Assembly: GCF_901000735.1 (NCBI RefSeq)
Contig: NC_081547.1
Coordinates: 29,623,382-29,687,381, forward strand
Origin: Corylus avellana
Lineage: Eukaryota; Streptophyta; Magnoliopsida; Fagales; Betulaceae
DNA: 64,000 nt
Reading direction: 5' to 3'
Of this stretch, positions 12,072 to 24,269 are shown one piece after another. The notes below the pieces were generated by a model, which searched no databases, had not been told where the DNA came from, and worked only from the letters and a program-made list of their open reading frames with translations. The position numbers and the translations under genes are program-made. The stretch's first letter is position 1; each line of letters begins with the position of its first letter.

Positions 12072-12273
12072 TCATTCTGCTTCCCCATTCCTTCGATTTG
12101 CCTTGGCAGTTGCCCCACCTTCACTCTTCTAAATCCAAAGATTCCTCCCCAAAAGCCGAAAATCCAGACCACACCAAACCAGTTTTATAACAAAAAAGCT
12201 CTTCCTTTGGTTCTTTGCTTCTGTTTGAAACCCATTACCATCTGTCTTGGCTCCTGATTGAGGAAATTCCAAC

Positions 12274-14939
12274 ATGGGAAACGCCTTGAGGTTCCTATAC
12301 GAACAATGTTGCAAGCCCACCACAGCTGGGGACTCCGAATTACTAGGACATCATGGTGTGTCGTCGGCCAAGGTCGGCGTATCAGCTCTCGCCCAGGATC
12401 TCTTCCATTTTGAGATCACCTCCCAGGTTTGTTGGAGTTTCATTGGGTTTGATGTAGAATAAGTAGTCAGAAATCAAGATGAACGATCCCTAGTCCTTCA
12501 TTTCAGTTCTTTGACTTCTTCTTTTTTAGTTTATATATTTTTGTAGTCACCCCCTTTCTCAATATCGAATTAATGATTTTAATTTTCTTAGAAAAAAAGA
12601 ATTGTCAAGAAATTTAAAAATTAAGCACCTATAATATGTATAGTACTTGATTGGCTTTATCAGGATGGAACGAAATCTGTTCTCCAAGAATTTTCCTTCG
12701 AAATTCTAGTGGATCCCAGATTTCTCTTTCCTTGAATTTTCAAGGTAGAACGAGATTTACCCAATTGTGCTTTCATTTGTTGTTATTGCTTCCATAATTC
12801 AAGCAAGGTTTCAAGTTGTTGTTGCCTTCTATTTTCTGGGTATTCATAGAAATGGTGAATTATTATGAAAATCATATCTGGCAATGGCTTATTGAAGCAT
12901 GTAAGGATGAATTTTTTGAGCTACTTAGGTATCTATGTAAGTTTAATTTCCATACTGTTAATCAAATTGTTGTTATCTTCAATGTTTTAAGGTCCCGGAA
13001 GGACTCGGCAAGCATGTCGTCTCATCCAAGAAGGCTCAAGCTAATTGGTAAGTAGTGCTGGAATATTAATTAAATGATTACATTAGTAATTTTTTATCAG
13101 CTTAAACTTTAAAGATAATTGGTGATTGAACAAGTAGCACACAATCTATCTCAATGGCCTATTATCGAAAATGAACTAAATGTTCCTGGTGAAATCAAAT
13201 ATCCATTTTATTGACTGAAAAGCCAGATTCAACAGATTTGTGTGGTGGGGGTGCATTACACGGGTTCAAGATTCATCATTTAGGGGTGGGGAGTTCCCTG
13301 TCATAAAAAAATATTTTGTAAAAATTAGAAACAATGAGTATGAATATGCTTGATTGTACAACGTTTTCTCTTAACTGTCTACATTTTGAAAATATATGTA
13401 GGTACAGAAAATTAATAGAGGCATGGAGAGAAGCAAAACCCCCTCCAAAAACACCTGAAGAAGCTGCTACACTTATCATTGGGACTCTAAAGAGACACCA
13501 TAAAGCAGATGTTAAGGTACAATAAAAGAAATGGCACAACATAGAACATGATGCATAATACATAGAACTCTACATGGAAGGAAACAATAAACATTCTCTT
13601 TTTGTCTATTATTAGGGTTTATTGACTTTCTACGGTCTCCCTCTTCCTCATACCTTAGCTAAACTTAAGGTTGGGGCCCCAGCATCATTGCCTGTTGGCG
13701 TAAAGTATGAATTTGAGACGTTGCCGGTAAGAGTTATGCCATTTCTCAGAGTTAATGTTGCCATGATTAAGTCATATTAGAGTTATCTGGGTTTGATTTA
13801 ATGAATCATTCGAATGAAAATAGGTTGATGCAAAAGCTGTAGCAGATGGAGATACTATGACGGTGTATGTTAGTACGATAGACCCCCAAGAGTCATCGTG
13901 CATTCCTAGTGAGGTACAGATGGCAGCTGTCCAAAGATCAGAAGCACGTGCTGAGAAGAATTATGCAAAGGCTGATGCACTTCATAAAAGAATTGTTGAT
14001 TCTGGATATAGGTTAGTCATCTAACTTCCTCCATATAGGCTTTGGTTAGAGGCCCATCTGATTTGGTTCCAGTTTTGAGGACCGTGATTGTGTGCAATAG
14101 GGTTGCTTCAAAAGAGCCGATTCATGCTCCCACCAATTTGAATAAGTGTTCAACAAGTAAGGTTCAAGCTGTCCGTCACCTATTTGAGTAGGTGGGCTCG
14201 AACAGGCTTTCACATGGAGTGGCCAATGTAATAGGACAACATTATTACACGAATCTAAATCCTAATTTTGATTAGAGGTTTATTATTGTTTTCTGCCACA
14301 CAGGGTACTCAATTTTCAGAACAATGAGGAGATCCTTGCCCGTAAGTATAGAATTCGACTAAAGTAAGTTTACCTGGCTCCTAGAACTCACTAGCTAAAT
14401 CTTTTCTTTTCACCTAGTGGCAATGGTTAATGGTTTTTCTAAACAGGGGAATAGATGCACCAGAGAGTGCAATGCCATATGGGAAAGAAGCAAAGGAAGA
14501 GCTGACTAAGATTGTTCAGGGAAAGTCTTTGAGAGTCCTTGTTTACGGGGAAGATCGTTATGGCCGCTGCGTAGGTGATCTACATTGCAATGGCAAATTC
14601 GTGCAGGTACCGTTTCTCTCAAAATTGGTCTCTTTTGAACCTCTTTATAAATGAGCTAAATTATCTATCTTTTTTCTCATTCTAACAGGAATTAATGCTC
14701 AAGAAAGGGTTTGCATGGCACTACACAGCCTACGACCAACGCTCAGAACTTGCAAAAGTTAGAAATTATCTTCACTTCATTCATGTAATTCCACAATGTT
14801 AAGCCTCTCTTAATTTGATTCTCTGTTTGTGTGAAAACAGTGGGAAAAAGAGGCTCGAGCAAAGCGAGTTGGGCTGTGGGCTTCATCGAATCCTGAGAAG
14901 CCATGGGAATGGAGAAAGGACAAACGCGGAGGGAGATAG
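12274..14939 (+). CDS. CAN1: CAN-type Ca2+-dependent (staphylococcal-like) nuclease, copy A
   Basis: Nine exons: 12274-12426, 12992-13047, 13402-13516, 13616-13726, 13824-14011, 14304-14363, 14447-14606, 14689-14757, 14841-14939. All introns are GT-AG and the frame is open, giving 336 residues, close to Arabidopsis CAN1/CAN2. The enzyme is a membrane-associated, calcium-dependent sugar-nonspecific nuclease. The N-terminus MGNALR carries Gly2 for myristoylation and a Cys12-Cys13 pair for palmitoylation. The SNase (OB-fold) domain holds the expected residues: Asp155 in ADGDTMTVY, Arg226, Asp231 and Glu234 in RIRLKGIDAPE, and Arg268 in DRYGR. The tail is WRKDKRGGR. Of the three copies it keeps the most ancestral-looking motifs ([13 protein letters not shown]). 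Residue mapping onto SNase is by motif only. The symbol follows the family; the paralog assignment (CAN1 or CAN2) is not certain. Confidence 0.92.
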
Positions 14940-15394
14940 TGTTGTCCTTTTCTCCTTGTCTCTCTGTGTTTAACCATTTGAGCTAAGCAAGTGAAAACCA
15001 GAGTCATAAAAATGGACTTATATCCAAGAGCATAAAAGAGTCTCCACGCCCTTATATGTAATAATGTAACACGTCTAATAGTTGTTGGGCTTCTATAATA
15101 AGTAGTTGGACTGGGGGCATGACAGATTGTAATTTATTGTAACTTATTGGGCTTAATCAATAAGTGGGCTGGTACAAATAGATAGAGAAAATGGAAGGAA
15201 AGTTGTATTCAGTTTTAGATAGAGAAGTAATTTAACACTTATGAAGGTCGAATAGCCTACCTTCAATATACTCTACATTTTACTTTCAATTTCCATATCC
15301 ATTATAAAATTCAAACCTTTACTTTACAATTCTTCTGTTTTTAGTGACGATCGTGCCTCTCTCTTCTCCCTGATTTCACCTGCTTCAAGTCGTC
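14940..15394. other. 3' flank of copy A with LTR-like sequence
   Basis: From about 15065 (TGTAACACGTC) to 15329 (TTACTTTACA) the sequence has the TG...CA look of a short LTR, with GGGCTT-rich words, but no target-site duplication was found. No gene. Confidence 0.3.
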
Positions 15395-15750
15395 TGTAAT
15401 GGGTATATAATATAGTGGGCTTTTAATGGGCTTATTAGGTAGTGGGCCTTTATGGGCCTATTATCCCTTTGTTTTAATTTAAGTTATTAGGTCATTTTTG
15501 TAGTTTTATGCGTTTTGGACAGTTGTAACCGATTGGGTCTACAAGAATCAACCAAATTGGCAGAAAGAGGGCAAGAAAAAATTATCTCAAAAGCTCGACT
15601 CTAATTCCAGGAGACTGACCATCTCAAATTATTCTCTATCATTTCAATACAAGTTTATCTGGTATTTATATCATCAAATCGTCTCGATCCATTCATCTAA
15701 TACATCGTAACCCAAAAATATCACTCGCATACAAGAAAAAACCCATTACA
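15395..15750. mobile_element. Probable solo LTR or TRIM LTR (356 bp)
   Basis: It begins TGTAATGGGT and ends ACCCATTACA, a 10-bp perfect terminal inverted repeat of the TG...CA type. The paralogous place upstream of copy A (about 11850) lacks it, as CGTCCTGCACC there is continuous. Flanks TCGTC and GTGTC could be a mutated 5-bp target duplication. Confidence 0.55.
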
Positions 15751-16470
15751 GTGTCTTGCACCACTTTCAACAAAGCCAAGTTGGAGGACCAGAATCGCGA
15801 TAGTTTGTGTTTCCACGCGCTTATGCCAATCGTGGGGTAACATGTTACATGAGTGGTAAAATAGTTTCTTTTTTTAAAAAAAAAAAAAAAAAAAAATTAT
15901 ATTTCTATTGAGCTATTCGTATAAAAATTAATTTTGAATAAAAAAATATATTTTTTTTTAAAAAAAATTGAAGAATCACTTTTAAAATAAATTAAACATC
16001 AAACTCTTTATATTTTTCTCTACTTTAATTAAATAATTTGTTTTTTATTCTTTTTTTTACTTTTTGGCTCTTGATATTTAGAGAATATTATTGATCAAAA
16101 TTAAATTTGGAATAGAAGAGAGAAGTAGTTAAATGACAATTTTTGTGAGTTTTCTCAAATTTTTGAATGAAAATCAAATTAGAAGAGCTCTTTACTTATT
16201 TTAAAAGGTGCATTAACCCATTGACTAACAAATTTAAATGCATGCAACCAGAACATGTTAATCACATAGATAGTGAGAACTGATCATTTTTAATAGGACA
16301 CTTGTACTCGACATAAAATTAAAGAATTAGAGTAAAAGATTTTGATCAATTTAATTAAATAAATCGAGTTATAATTGATTATAATTTTTTATCCGTACAT
16401 ACCCTGACATGAGCTATACCCCAGTACGAATTACTGCCATATAAACAATTCCCGACAAACCAAAACACGC

Positions 16471-16476
16471 CACGTG
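16471..16476. promoter_or_regulatory. G-box/ABRE upstream of nuclease copy B
   Basis: CACGTG in CGCCACGTGTCATTC, 263 bases before the copy B start codon. A TATA-like TTTTATAA follows at 16599-16606. Confidence 0.6.
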
Positions 16477-16733
16477 TCATTCAACTACGTTATTTTTTTA
16501 TTTGCTTTTCCTTGCCCCAACCTTTACGGCTTCACTGTTCTAGGTTCTTAATCCAAAGATTCCTCCCCAAAAGCCGAAATTCCAGGCCCTCAAAGCAGTT
16601 TTATAACAAAAAAGCTCTTTTTTTTTTTTTTTCTTGTTTTTTTGCAAGTCAAAAAGCTCTTCCTTTGTTTCTTTAGCTTCTGTTTGAAACCCTTTTACCA
16701 TCTGTCTTAGCTTCAGAGTAGGGAAATTTCAAC

Positions 16734-19206
16734 ATGGGAAATGCCTTGAGGTTACTATGCGGGCAATGTTGCAAGCCCACCGCAGCTGGGGACTCCGAAT
16801 CACTCGGACATCATGGTGTATCGGCGACCAACGTCGGCGTATCGGCTCTCGCCCAGCATCTCCTCCACTTTGAGATTACCTCCCAGGTTTGTTGGAGTTT
16901 CATTGGGTTTGATGTAGAATAAAAAGTCAGAAATCAAGATGAATGATCCCCAGTCCTTAAATTTCAGTTCTTTGACCCTTTTTTTTCAAGTCTAAGCTGT
17001 TTAGCTACTCTGTTTTTCGTTTATATATTTATTTGTAGCTTTAATTTTCTTAGAAAAAAGACTTGTCAAGAAATTTTAAAATTAAACACCTATAATATGT
17101 ATAGTACTTGATTGGCTTTATCAGGTTGGAATGAAATATTTCTCCGAGAATTTTCTTTCGAAATTGTAGTGGATCCCAGGTTTCTCTTTCCTTGAATTTT
17201 CCAACAGTGCTTTCATTTTGGGTTATTGCTGCCATAATTCAAGCAAGTTTCAAGTTTTTGTTGCCTTTTATTTTCCGGATATTCCTAGAAATGTTGAATT
17301 ATTATGATAATCATATCTGGCAATGGCTGATTGAAGCATAAAGGGATGATTTTTTTGAGCTAATTAGGTATCTGTATAAGCTTAATTTCCATCCTGTTAA
17401 ATCAAATTGTTTTTTTTCTTCAATCTTTTAAGGTCCCGGAAGGACTCAGCAAGCATGTCGTCTCGTCCAGGAAGGCTCAAGCTAATTGGTAAGTAGCACG
17501 CGATCTATCTCAACGGTCTATTATCAAAAATAAACTAAATGTTCCTGGTGAAATCAAATATCCATTTTGTTGACTGAAATTCTTATATATTTGGAAAGAA
17601 TTAGAAACAGGAGTGATGAATGTGCTTGAATGTACAACTTTTTTTCTCTTAACAGTCTACATTTTGAGAATATATGAAGGTACAGAAAACTAGTAGAGGC
17701 ATGGAGGGAAACAAAACCCCCTCCAAGAACACCTGAAGAAGCTGCTAGACTTATCATTGGGACTCTGAACAGACACCAAAAAGAAGATGTTGAGGTACAA
17801 TAAAAGAACTGGCACAACATAGAACATGTTTCATAATACATAGAACTACATGGAAGGAAACAACAAACATTCTCTTTTTGTCTATTATTAGGGTTTATTG
17901 ACTTTCTATGGTCTCCCTCTTCCTCATACCCTTGTCGAACTTACTTCTGGGGTCCCAACATCATTGCCTGCAGGCGTAAAGTATGAATTTGAGACGTTGC
18001 CAGTAAGAGCTATGCCCTTTTTCAGAGTTAATGTTGCCATGATTAGTTATATTTAGAGTTGGCGGGGTTTGATTGACTGAATCATTCGAATTAAAATAGG
18101 TTGATGCAAGAGCTGTAGCAGATGGAGATGGTATGACGGTGTATATTAGTACAACAGACCCCCGGGAATCATCGTGCATTCCTAGTGATGTACAAATGGC
18201 AGCTGTCCAAAGATCAGAAGCACGTGCTGAGAAGAATTATGCAGAGGTTAAAGCACTTCATAAAAGAATTATTGATTCTGGATATAGGTTAGTCATCTAA
18301 CTTCCTAGATATAGGCTTTGGCTAGAGACTAATTAGATTTGGTTCTAGTTTTGAGGACGGGGATTGCGTTCAATTAGGACATCCCTATAAGAGTCTACTC
18401 ATACCTCACCTGCTTGAGTAGGTATTTAAGCAGCTTGAGCAGGTGAGGCCTGAATAGGATTTCACGTGGGTTATCCAGTGCAATAGGGCAACCCAATTGT
18501 ATGAGTTCTAAATCCCAGTTTTGATTATAGGTTCATAATTGTTTTCTGTCACCCAGGGTACTGAATTTTCAAAATAATGAGGAGATCCTTGCTCGTAAGT
18601 GTAGAATTCGACTAAGGTAAGATTGCCTGGCTCATATGGCTCACTAGCTAAATCTTTTTGGCAATGAATAATAGTTTGAGAACAGGGGAATAGATGCACC
18701 AGAGAATTCAATGCCATATGGGGAGGAAGCAAAGGAAGAGCTGACTAATATTGTTCAGGGAAAGTGTTTGAGAGTGCTTGTTTACGGTGAAGATCGATAT
18801 GGCCGCTGCGTAGGTGATGTATATTGCAATGGCAAATTCGTGCAGGTACTGTTTCCCTCAAAATTGGTCTCTTTTGAACCTCTTTACTAATGAGCTAAAT
18901 TATCTTTCTTTTTTTTTTTTCTTTTTTTTATTTTTTTTATTTTATCACTCTTAACAGGAATTAATGCTCAAGAAAGGGCTTGCATGGCACTACACAGACT
19001 ACGACCAACGCCCAGAATTTGCAAAAGTTAGAAATTATCTTTACTTCATTCATGTAATTTCAATGTTAAGCCTCTCTTAACTTGATTCTCTATATGTGTA
19101 ATAACAGTGGGAAAAAGATGCCCGAGCTAAGCGAGTTGGGCTGTGGGCTTTATCGAATCCTGAGAAGCCATGGCAATGGAGAAAAGACAAACGCGAAGGG
19201 AGATAG
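16734..19206 (+). CDS. CAN-type Ca2+-dependent (staphylococcal-like) nuclease, copy B
   Basis: Same nine-exon structure as copy A: 16734-16886, 17433-17488, 17680-17794, 17892-18002, 18100-18287, 18557-18616, 18686-18845, 18958-19026, 19108-19206; 336 residues, no disruption. The N-terminus [14 protein letters not shown] retains Gly2 and gains an extra Cys (Cys9) before the Cys12-Cys13 pair, so the lipid anchor should work. The residues aligned with SNase Asp21, Arg35, Asp40, Glu43 and Arg87 are kept. Differences from copy A: ADGDG in place of ADGDT (residue 156), [21 protein letters not shown] in the active-site loop, and GKCLRV for GKSLRV. Copy C shares all three, so B and C descend from a duplication later than the split from A. 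The exon 3 acceptor is TGAAG rather than TGTAG. Confidence 0.9.
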
Positions 19207-19746
19207 TGTTGTCCTTTCTCTTTGTCTCTCTTTCTCTCTCTCTCTCTCTCTGTTTAACCACTTGAGCTAAGCAAGTGAAAACCATAGTGAAAAATATGGA
19301 CTTGCATCCAAGAGCAGGGATGGCTTGAAAAATGGAGAAAGAACTTGTAAATACGCTTCTTCTTTTCTTTTCTTTTTTTTTTTGTAAGTTTATAAATACG
19401 CTTTGTTTGTTTGTTTGTTCTTGTTGTAACCCATCGCGTTTAGCACCATGCGTTGGATGTGGTAACTTAAAATTTGAAGTCATAACTGAAGTGAGAATTG
19501 ACTCTGTTTCTTAATGCTGAAGACCAGCATTCTTATTGGTATGACCAAAGGTTATTTTGGCTAACCCTGTATCCAAAATAATTTTTCTTTCTTGAAAATA
19601 TTAAGTATGTAATCAAATTTTTATTTATAAATCTATTATTATTAAGTAATAAAATTATGAAAAGAGTACATATACCCCTCAAAATGGAGGTGAATGGTCG
19701 AGTTGATTAGAGTTGTTAAAATCTACTACTACTCCTAAAATGCAAT

Positions 19747-19915
19747 GAGTCAATATTTTCTTCATATTTGACTCATCTCATTTTACAAATTAATCATTAG
19801 ATTTGTAGACTTATGTGAACCCCATATAAGTTAATGATAAACTTCACAAATCTAATAGTTAATTTATTAAATTTATAGAAGAGTATGAATCAAATATGAG
19901 AAATTTATGCAATTA
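19747..19915. mobile_element. Palindromic MITE, family 1 (second copy)
   Basis: Inverted halves with CATATTTGACTCAT, CATTAGATTTGTAGACTTAT and their complements. Same word order as 9497-9650. It lies between nuclease copies B and C in a stretch with no gene. Confidence 0.55.
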
Positions 19916-20770
19916 GTAAAAATTATTAACAACGCATTCATATAACATTTTTAAGGTAAGTGAAGGTGGTTAATAACCACATCAGCATACAATAATATAT
20001 GTATATGTAAACAAATTCACGAAATAATATTGTTTTGGTATCTAATATTCTAGTGTTTTTTAAGTAGTGATACTATGCATGCCAGCGTGAGTGCACGGTG
20101 CCTCACGTTGGTGTGAACAGTAACCAAAAGTTATTGTTTCAACATTTTTTTAATATTTTGTTAGTTACTGTTTACTCTAGCGTGAGACACTATGCACTTG
20201 CGCAATATCACCGCTCAGTGTTTTTATTGTCTTTTCCCTTTCTCTTTCTTTGCTGTAAATACTGTCTACTTTGTTGTCATATTTGCACAATAAGTGAGCT
20301 GACGCCTGACGGCAAAGTCAGTCTATTTGCTCATGGAAATTTAAAATATGTTGATAAACATAATAAAATAATAAAAATTTAAAGGTATAATAAGTGTCTA
20401 CTTCATGCTTTTTTGATAAGCTCTGTGTGCTTGCCATGCCTGGGCTTTTAATCACTTCAAAAAGAAAGCTACTCACTTTTAGCATTTTCCTTTGTGCTTC
20501 CACAGGAAGAGATTGACAAGGTAACAACCTCTTCTTTTTTCCTTTTCTTCCTTTAAAACACTGGGACTTCAAAAAAAAAGCATAACCTTAATAAAAATTA
20601 TCTTTAAATATTATATATACTTTCATTTGTTAATTCATCGGATTACCCTCGTCAAGAAGTGATAGCAAGCAGCGAAGGTTTGAGCTTCCCGGCGCTTCCG
20701 CCGATAGGGGAGGGGGAAACATGCGTCGTAAAAATAGCTTTTTTAAAGCAACTCATGACAAACAAAAACG
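19916..20770. other. Intergenic between nuclease copies B and C
   Basis: No gene seen. GTGCACGGTGCCTCACG (about 20090) and GTGAGACACTATGCACTTGC (about 20180) are imperfect inverted words, suggesting a further small TIR element. Confidence 0.4.
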
Positions 20771-20773
20771 CGC

Positions 20774-20779
20774 CACGTG
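20774..20779. promoter_or_regulatory. G-box/ABRE upstream of nuclease copy C
   Basis: CACGTG in CGCCACGTGTCATTC, 186 bases before the copy C start codon. The downstream TATA differs from A and B: TTTATATAG at 20895-20903. Confidence 0.6.
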
Positions 20780-20959
20780 TCATTCTAATTCCTTCTGTCG
20801 TCGTTTAGTTTGCCTTTCCAGTTGCGCCACCTTCCCTGTTCTTTGTACAAAGATTCCTCGCCAAAAGCAGAAAATAAAGCTATTCCTTTGTTTCTTTATA
20901 TAGCTTCTGTTTGAAACTCATTACCATCTATCTGAGCTTCAGATTGAGGAAATTCCAAC

Positions 20960-23478
20960 ATGGGAATGCCCAAATTTGACTGGATTTCAACCCATGTGGA
21001 AAAAGCCTTGAGGTTGCTTGGTCAATGCTGGCAGCCCACCGCAGCTGGGGACTCCGAGTCACTTGGACATCATGGTGTATCGGCGGCCACCGTCGGCGTA
21101 TCGGCTCTCGCCCAGCATCTCTTCCACTTTGAGATCACCTCCCAGGTATATTGGAGTTTCATTGGGTTTGATGTGGAATAAGTTCATTTGAAATTTCTTA
21201 CAACTAAGGTAATCAGAAATCAAGATGAATGATCCCTACTCCTTAATTTCAGTCCTTCGACCTTTATTTTCAAGTCTGAGCTGTTTAACTACTTTGTTTT
21301 TAGTTTATATATTTTTTTAGTTTTTATTTTCTTACAAAGAAGACTCGTCAAGAAATTTAAAAAGCAACTATAATTATATATAATACATATTATAATATGT
21401 ATTATACTTGATTGGCTTAATCAGGTTGGAAATTTGGAATGAAATATTTTCCCGGAGAATTTTCTTTCGAAATTATAGTGGATCCCGATTTCTCTTTCCT
21501 TGAACTTTCCACTTGTGCTTTCATTTGGGGTTATTGCTGCCATAATTCAAGCATTGTTTGGTTGCCTTTTATTTTCCGGGTATTCATAGAAATGTTGAAT
21601 TATTATGATAATCATATCTGGCAATGGCTTATTGAAGTATATAAGGATTGATTTTTTTTTTTGAGGTAATTAGGTATCTGAGTAAGTTTAATTCCCATCC
21701 TGTTAATCAAATTGTTTTTTCTTCAATGTTCTAAGGTCCCGAAAGGACTCAGCAAGCATGTGGTCTCGTCCAAGAAGGCTCAAGCTAATTGGTAAGTAGC
21801 ACGCGATCTATCTCAACGGTCTATTATCGAAAATAAACTAAATGTTCCTGGTGAAATCAAATATCCAGTTTGTTGACTGAAATTCTTATATATTTAGAAA
21901 GAAGTAGAGACAAGGAGTGATGAATATGGTTGATTGTACAACTTTCTCTCTTAACAATCTACATTTTGAAAAATTGAAAATATGTGAAGGTACAGAAAAC
22001 TACTAGAGGCATGGAGAGAATCAAAACCCCCTCCAGAAACACCTGAAGAAGCTGCTAGACTTATCATTGAGACTCTGAAGACAGACCAAAAAGCAGATGT
22101 TGAGGTACAATAAAAGAATTGGCACAATATAGAACATTTTGCATAATACATAGAATACATGGAACGAACAATAAACATTCTCCTTTTGCCTATTATTAGG
22201 GTTTATTGACTTTCTACGGTCTCCCTCTTCCTCATACCTTAGTCGAACTTACTGTTGTGGTCCCAACATCATTGCCTGCAGGCGTAAAATATGAATTTGA
22301 GACGTTGCTAGTAAGAACTATGCCCTTTTTTCAGAGTTAATGTTGCCATGAAAATAGGTTGATGCAAAAGCTGTAGCAGATGGAGATGGTATGACGGTGT
22401 ATGTCAGTACAACAGACCCCCGGGAATCATCGTGCATTCCTAGTGATGTACAAATAGCAGTTGTCCAAAGATCAGAAGCACGTGCTAAGAAAAATTATGC
22501 AGAGGCTGATGCACTTCATAAAAGAATTATTAATTCTGGATATAGGTTAGTCATCTAACTTCCTAGATATAGGCTTTGGTTAGAGACTAATTAGATTTGG
22601 TTCTAGTTTTGAGGACAGGGATTGCGTTCAATAGGCTGTCAGGGATTACGTGCAATTAGGACATCTCTATAAGAGTCTACTCATACCTCACCTGCTTGAG
22701 TAGGTATTTAGGCAGCTCGAGCAGGTGAGGCCTGAATATGATTTCAAGTGGGCTATCTAGTGCAATAGGGGCAACCCAATTGTATGAGTTCTAAATCCCA
22801 GTTTTTGATTATAGGTTTATAATTGTTTTCTGCCACCCAGGGTACTACATAATTTTCAAAACAAGGAGGAGATCCTTGCTCGTAAGTGTAGAATTCGACT
22901 AAGGTAAGATTGCCTGGCTCATATGGGTCACTAGCTAAATCTTTTTGGCAATGAATAATAGTTTGAGAACAGGGGAATAGATGCACCAGAGAATTCAATG
23001 CCATATGGGGAGGAGGCAAAGGAAGAGCTGACTAATATTGTTCAGGGAAAGTGTTTGAGAGTGCTTGTTTACGATGAAGATCAATATGGCCGCTGCGTAG
23101 GTGATGTATATTGCAATGGAAAATTCGTGCAGGTACTGTTTCTCTCAAAATTGGTCTCTTTTGAACCTCTTTATTAATGAGCTAAATTATCTGTTTTTTT
23201 TTTTTTTTTTTTTCTAATCACTCTTAACAGGAATTAATGCTCAAGAAAGGGCTTGCATGGCACTACACAGCCTACGACCAACGCCCAGAATTTGCAAAAG
23301 TTAGAAATTATCTTCACTTCATTCATGTAATTTCAATGTTAAGTCTCTCTTAACTTTATTCTCTATATGCGTATAACAGTGGGAAAAAGAGGCCCGAGCC
23401 AAGCGAGTTGGCCTATGGGCTTCAGCGAATCCTGAGAAGCCATGGGAATGGAGAAAGGACAAACGCGAAGGGAGATAG
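20960..23478 (+). CDS. CAN-type nuclease, copy C, with remodelled N-terminus
   Basis: Nine exons: 20960-21145, 21736-21791, 21990-22104, 22200-22310, 22358-22545, 22841-22903, 22973-23132, 23231-23299, 23380-23478; 348 residues if all introns are removed. Exon 1 holds 36 extra bases after the third codon and lacks one codon further on. The protein therefore starts [20 protein letters not shown] and reads GQCWQP where A and B have QCCKP. Gly2 remains but in a poor myristoylation context, and the Cys pair is gone. Exon 6 has one inserted codon (His). Intron 4 (22311-22357) is only 47 bases after a deletion of about 50, which may hinder splicing. Residues aligned to SNase Asp21, Arg35, Asp40, Glu43 and Arg87 are present; DRYGR has become DQYGR, keeping the catalytic Arg. 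Shares ADGDG and ENSMPYGEE with copy B. Confidence 0.82.
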
Positions 23479-23574
23479 CGTGCGTGACGAGAGTCATAAA
23501 ATGGACTTGCATCCAAGACAAGAGCAGAGATGCCTGGAGAAGCGGAGAAAGAACTTGTAAAGAAGCTTCTATCC

Positions 23575-23575
<1 letters not shown>

Positions 23576-23606
<31 letters not shown>
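23576..23606. repeat. (TTA)10 microsatellite
   Basis: About ten TTA units in the 3' flank of nuclease copy C. The matching site in the second segment (about 30886-30902) has about half as many, as expected for two alleles. Confidence 0.9.
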
Positions 23607-24269
23607 GTACAAATGGCATTTAGCACTATGCTGTCGTAACTTAATATTTTAAGTCAACTTGTTAGTTAATGCGTAGAGGGAGCTTTCTGTTTTTTTTTTT
23701 TTTTTTTGGTTTAATGTAATATAAATATAAAAATAGCTTTTAGTGTTTTGGGTTAATGTTTTTGTTTTGAAATAACTCATCCCAATGCACATATACAATA
23801 CAGGGAGCAATATCCTTCAAAATTACCACTCACCAAATGGAGTAATAATTTTCAAGAGGAATTTCATCTTAATATTTCATAGCAACAAAATAAGCCATTA
23901 GAATGAAAATTTTGTATTACAAATCTACACAACCTTAAGTCTAGGTGTAATAAATACAGCAACATACAAGGAATATACCCCGAGAAAGGAAATAAAGAAG
24001 ATAACTAACAAAAGAGTGAAAAAATGAGGCAAAGTTGGCAACAAAATCAATCCGTGGTGGAAATCTGGTTAGCACCGGAATCATCACAGCCCAGGGATTC
24101 ACTGGAGAACACAGAAGGTATGTATTAGTAAATAATGGCTGGCAGTGTTGATTGAAAAGCAGAACAGTAATCATTTCTAAGAACAATTGATTTTGTATAG
24201 TTCCTTTCTTTTGTTTTCCCCGATACTAAGAAAAATAGATGTAAATCACTTTTATTTAAAGGTTAACAG

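Noticed and set aside
23941..24186. 81-residue hydrophobic minus-strand ORF, also at 31233-31478
   Set aside because: Conserved only because the segment is duplicated; it lies in the 3' flank of the Sel1 gene and resembles nothing I know. The differences between the copies include amino-acid changes without signs of constraint.
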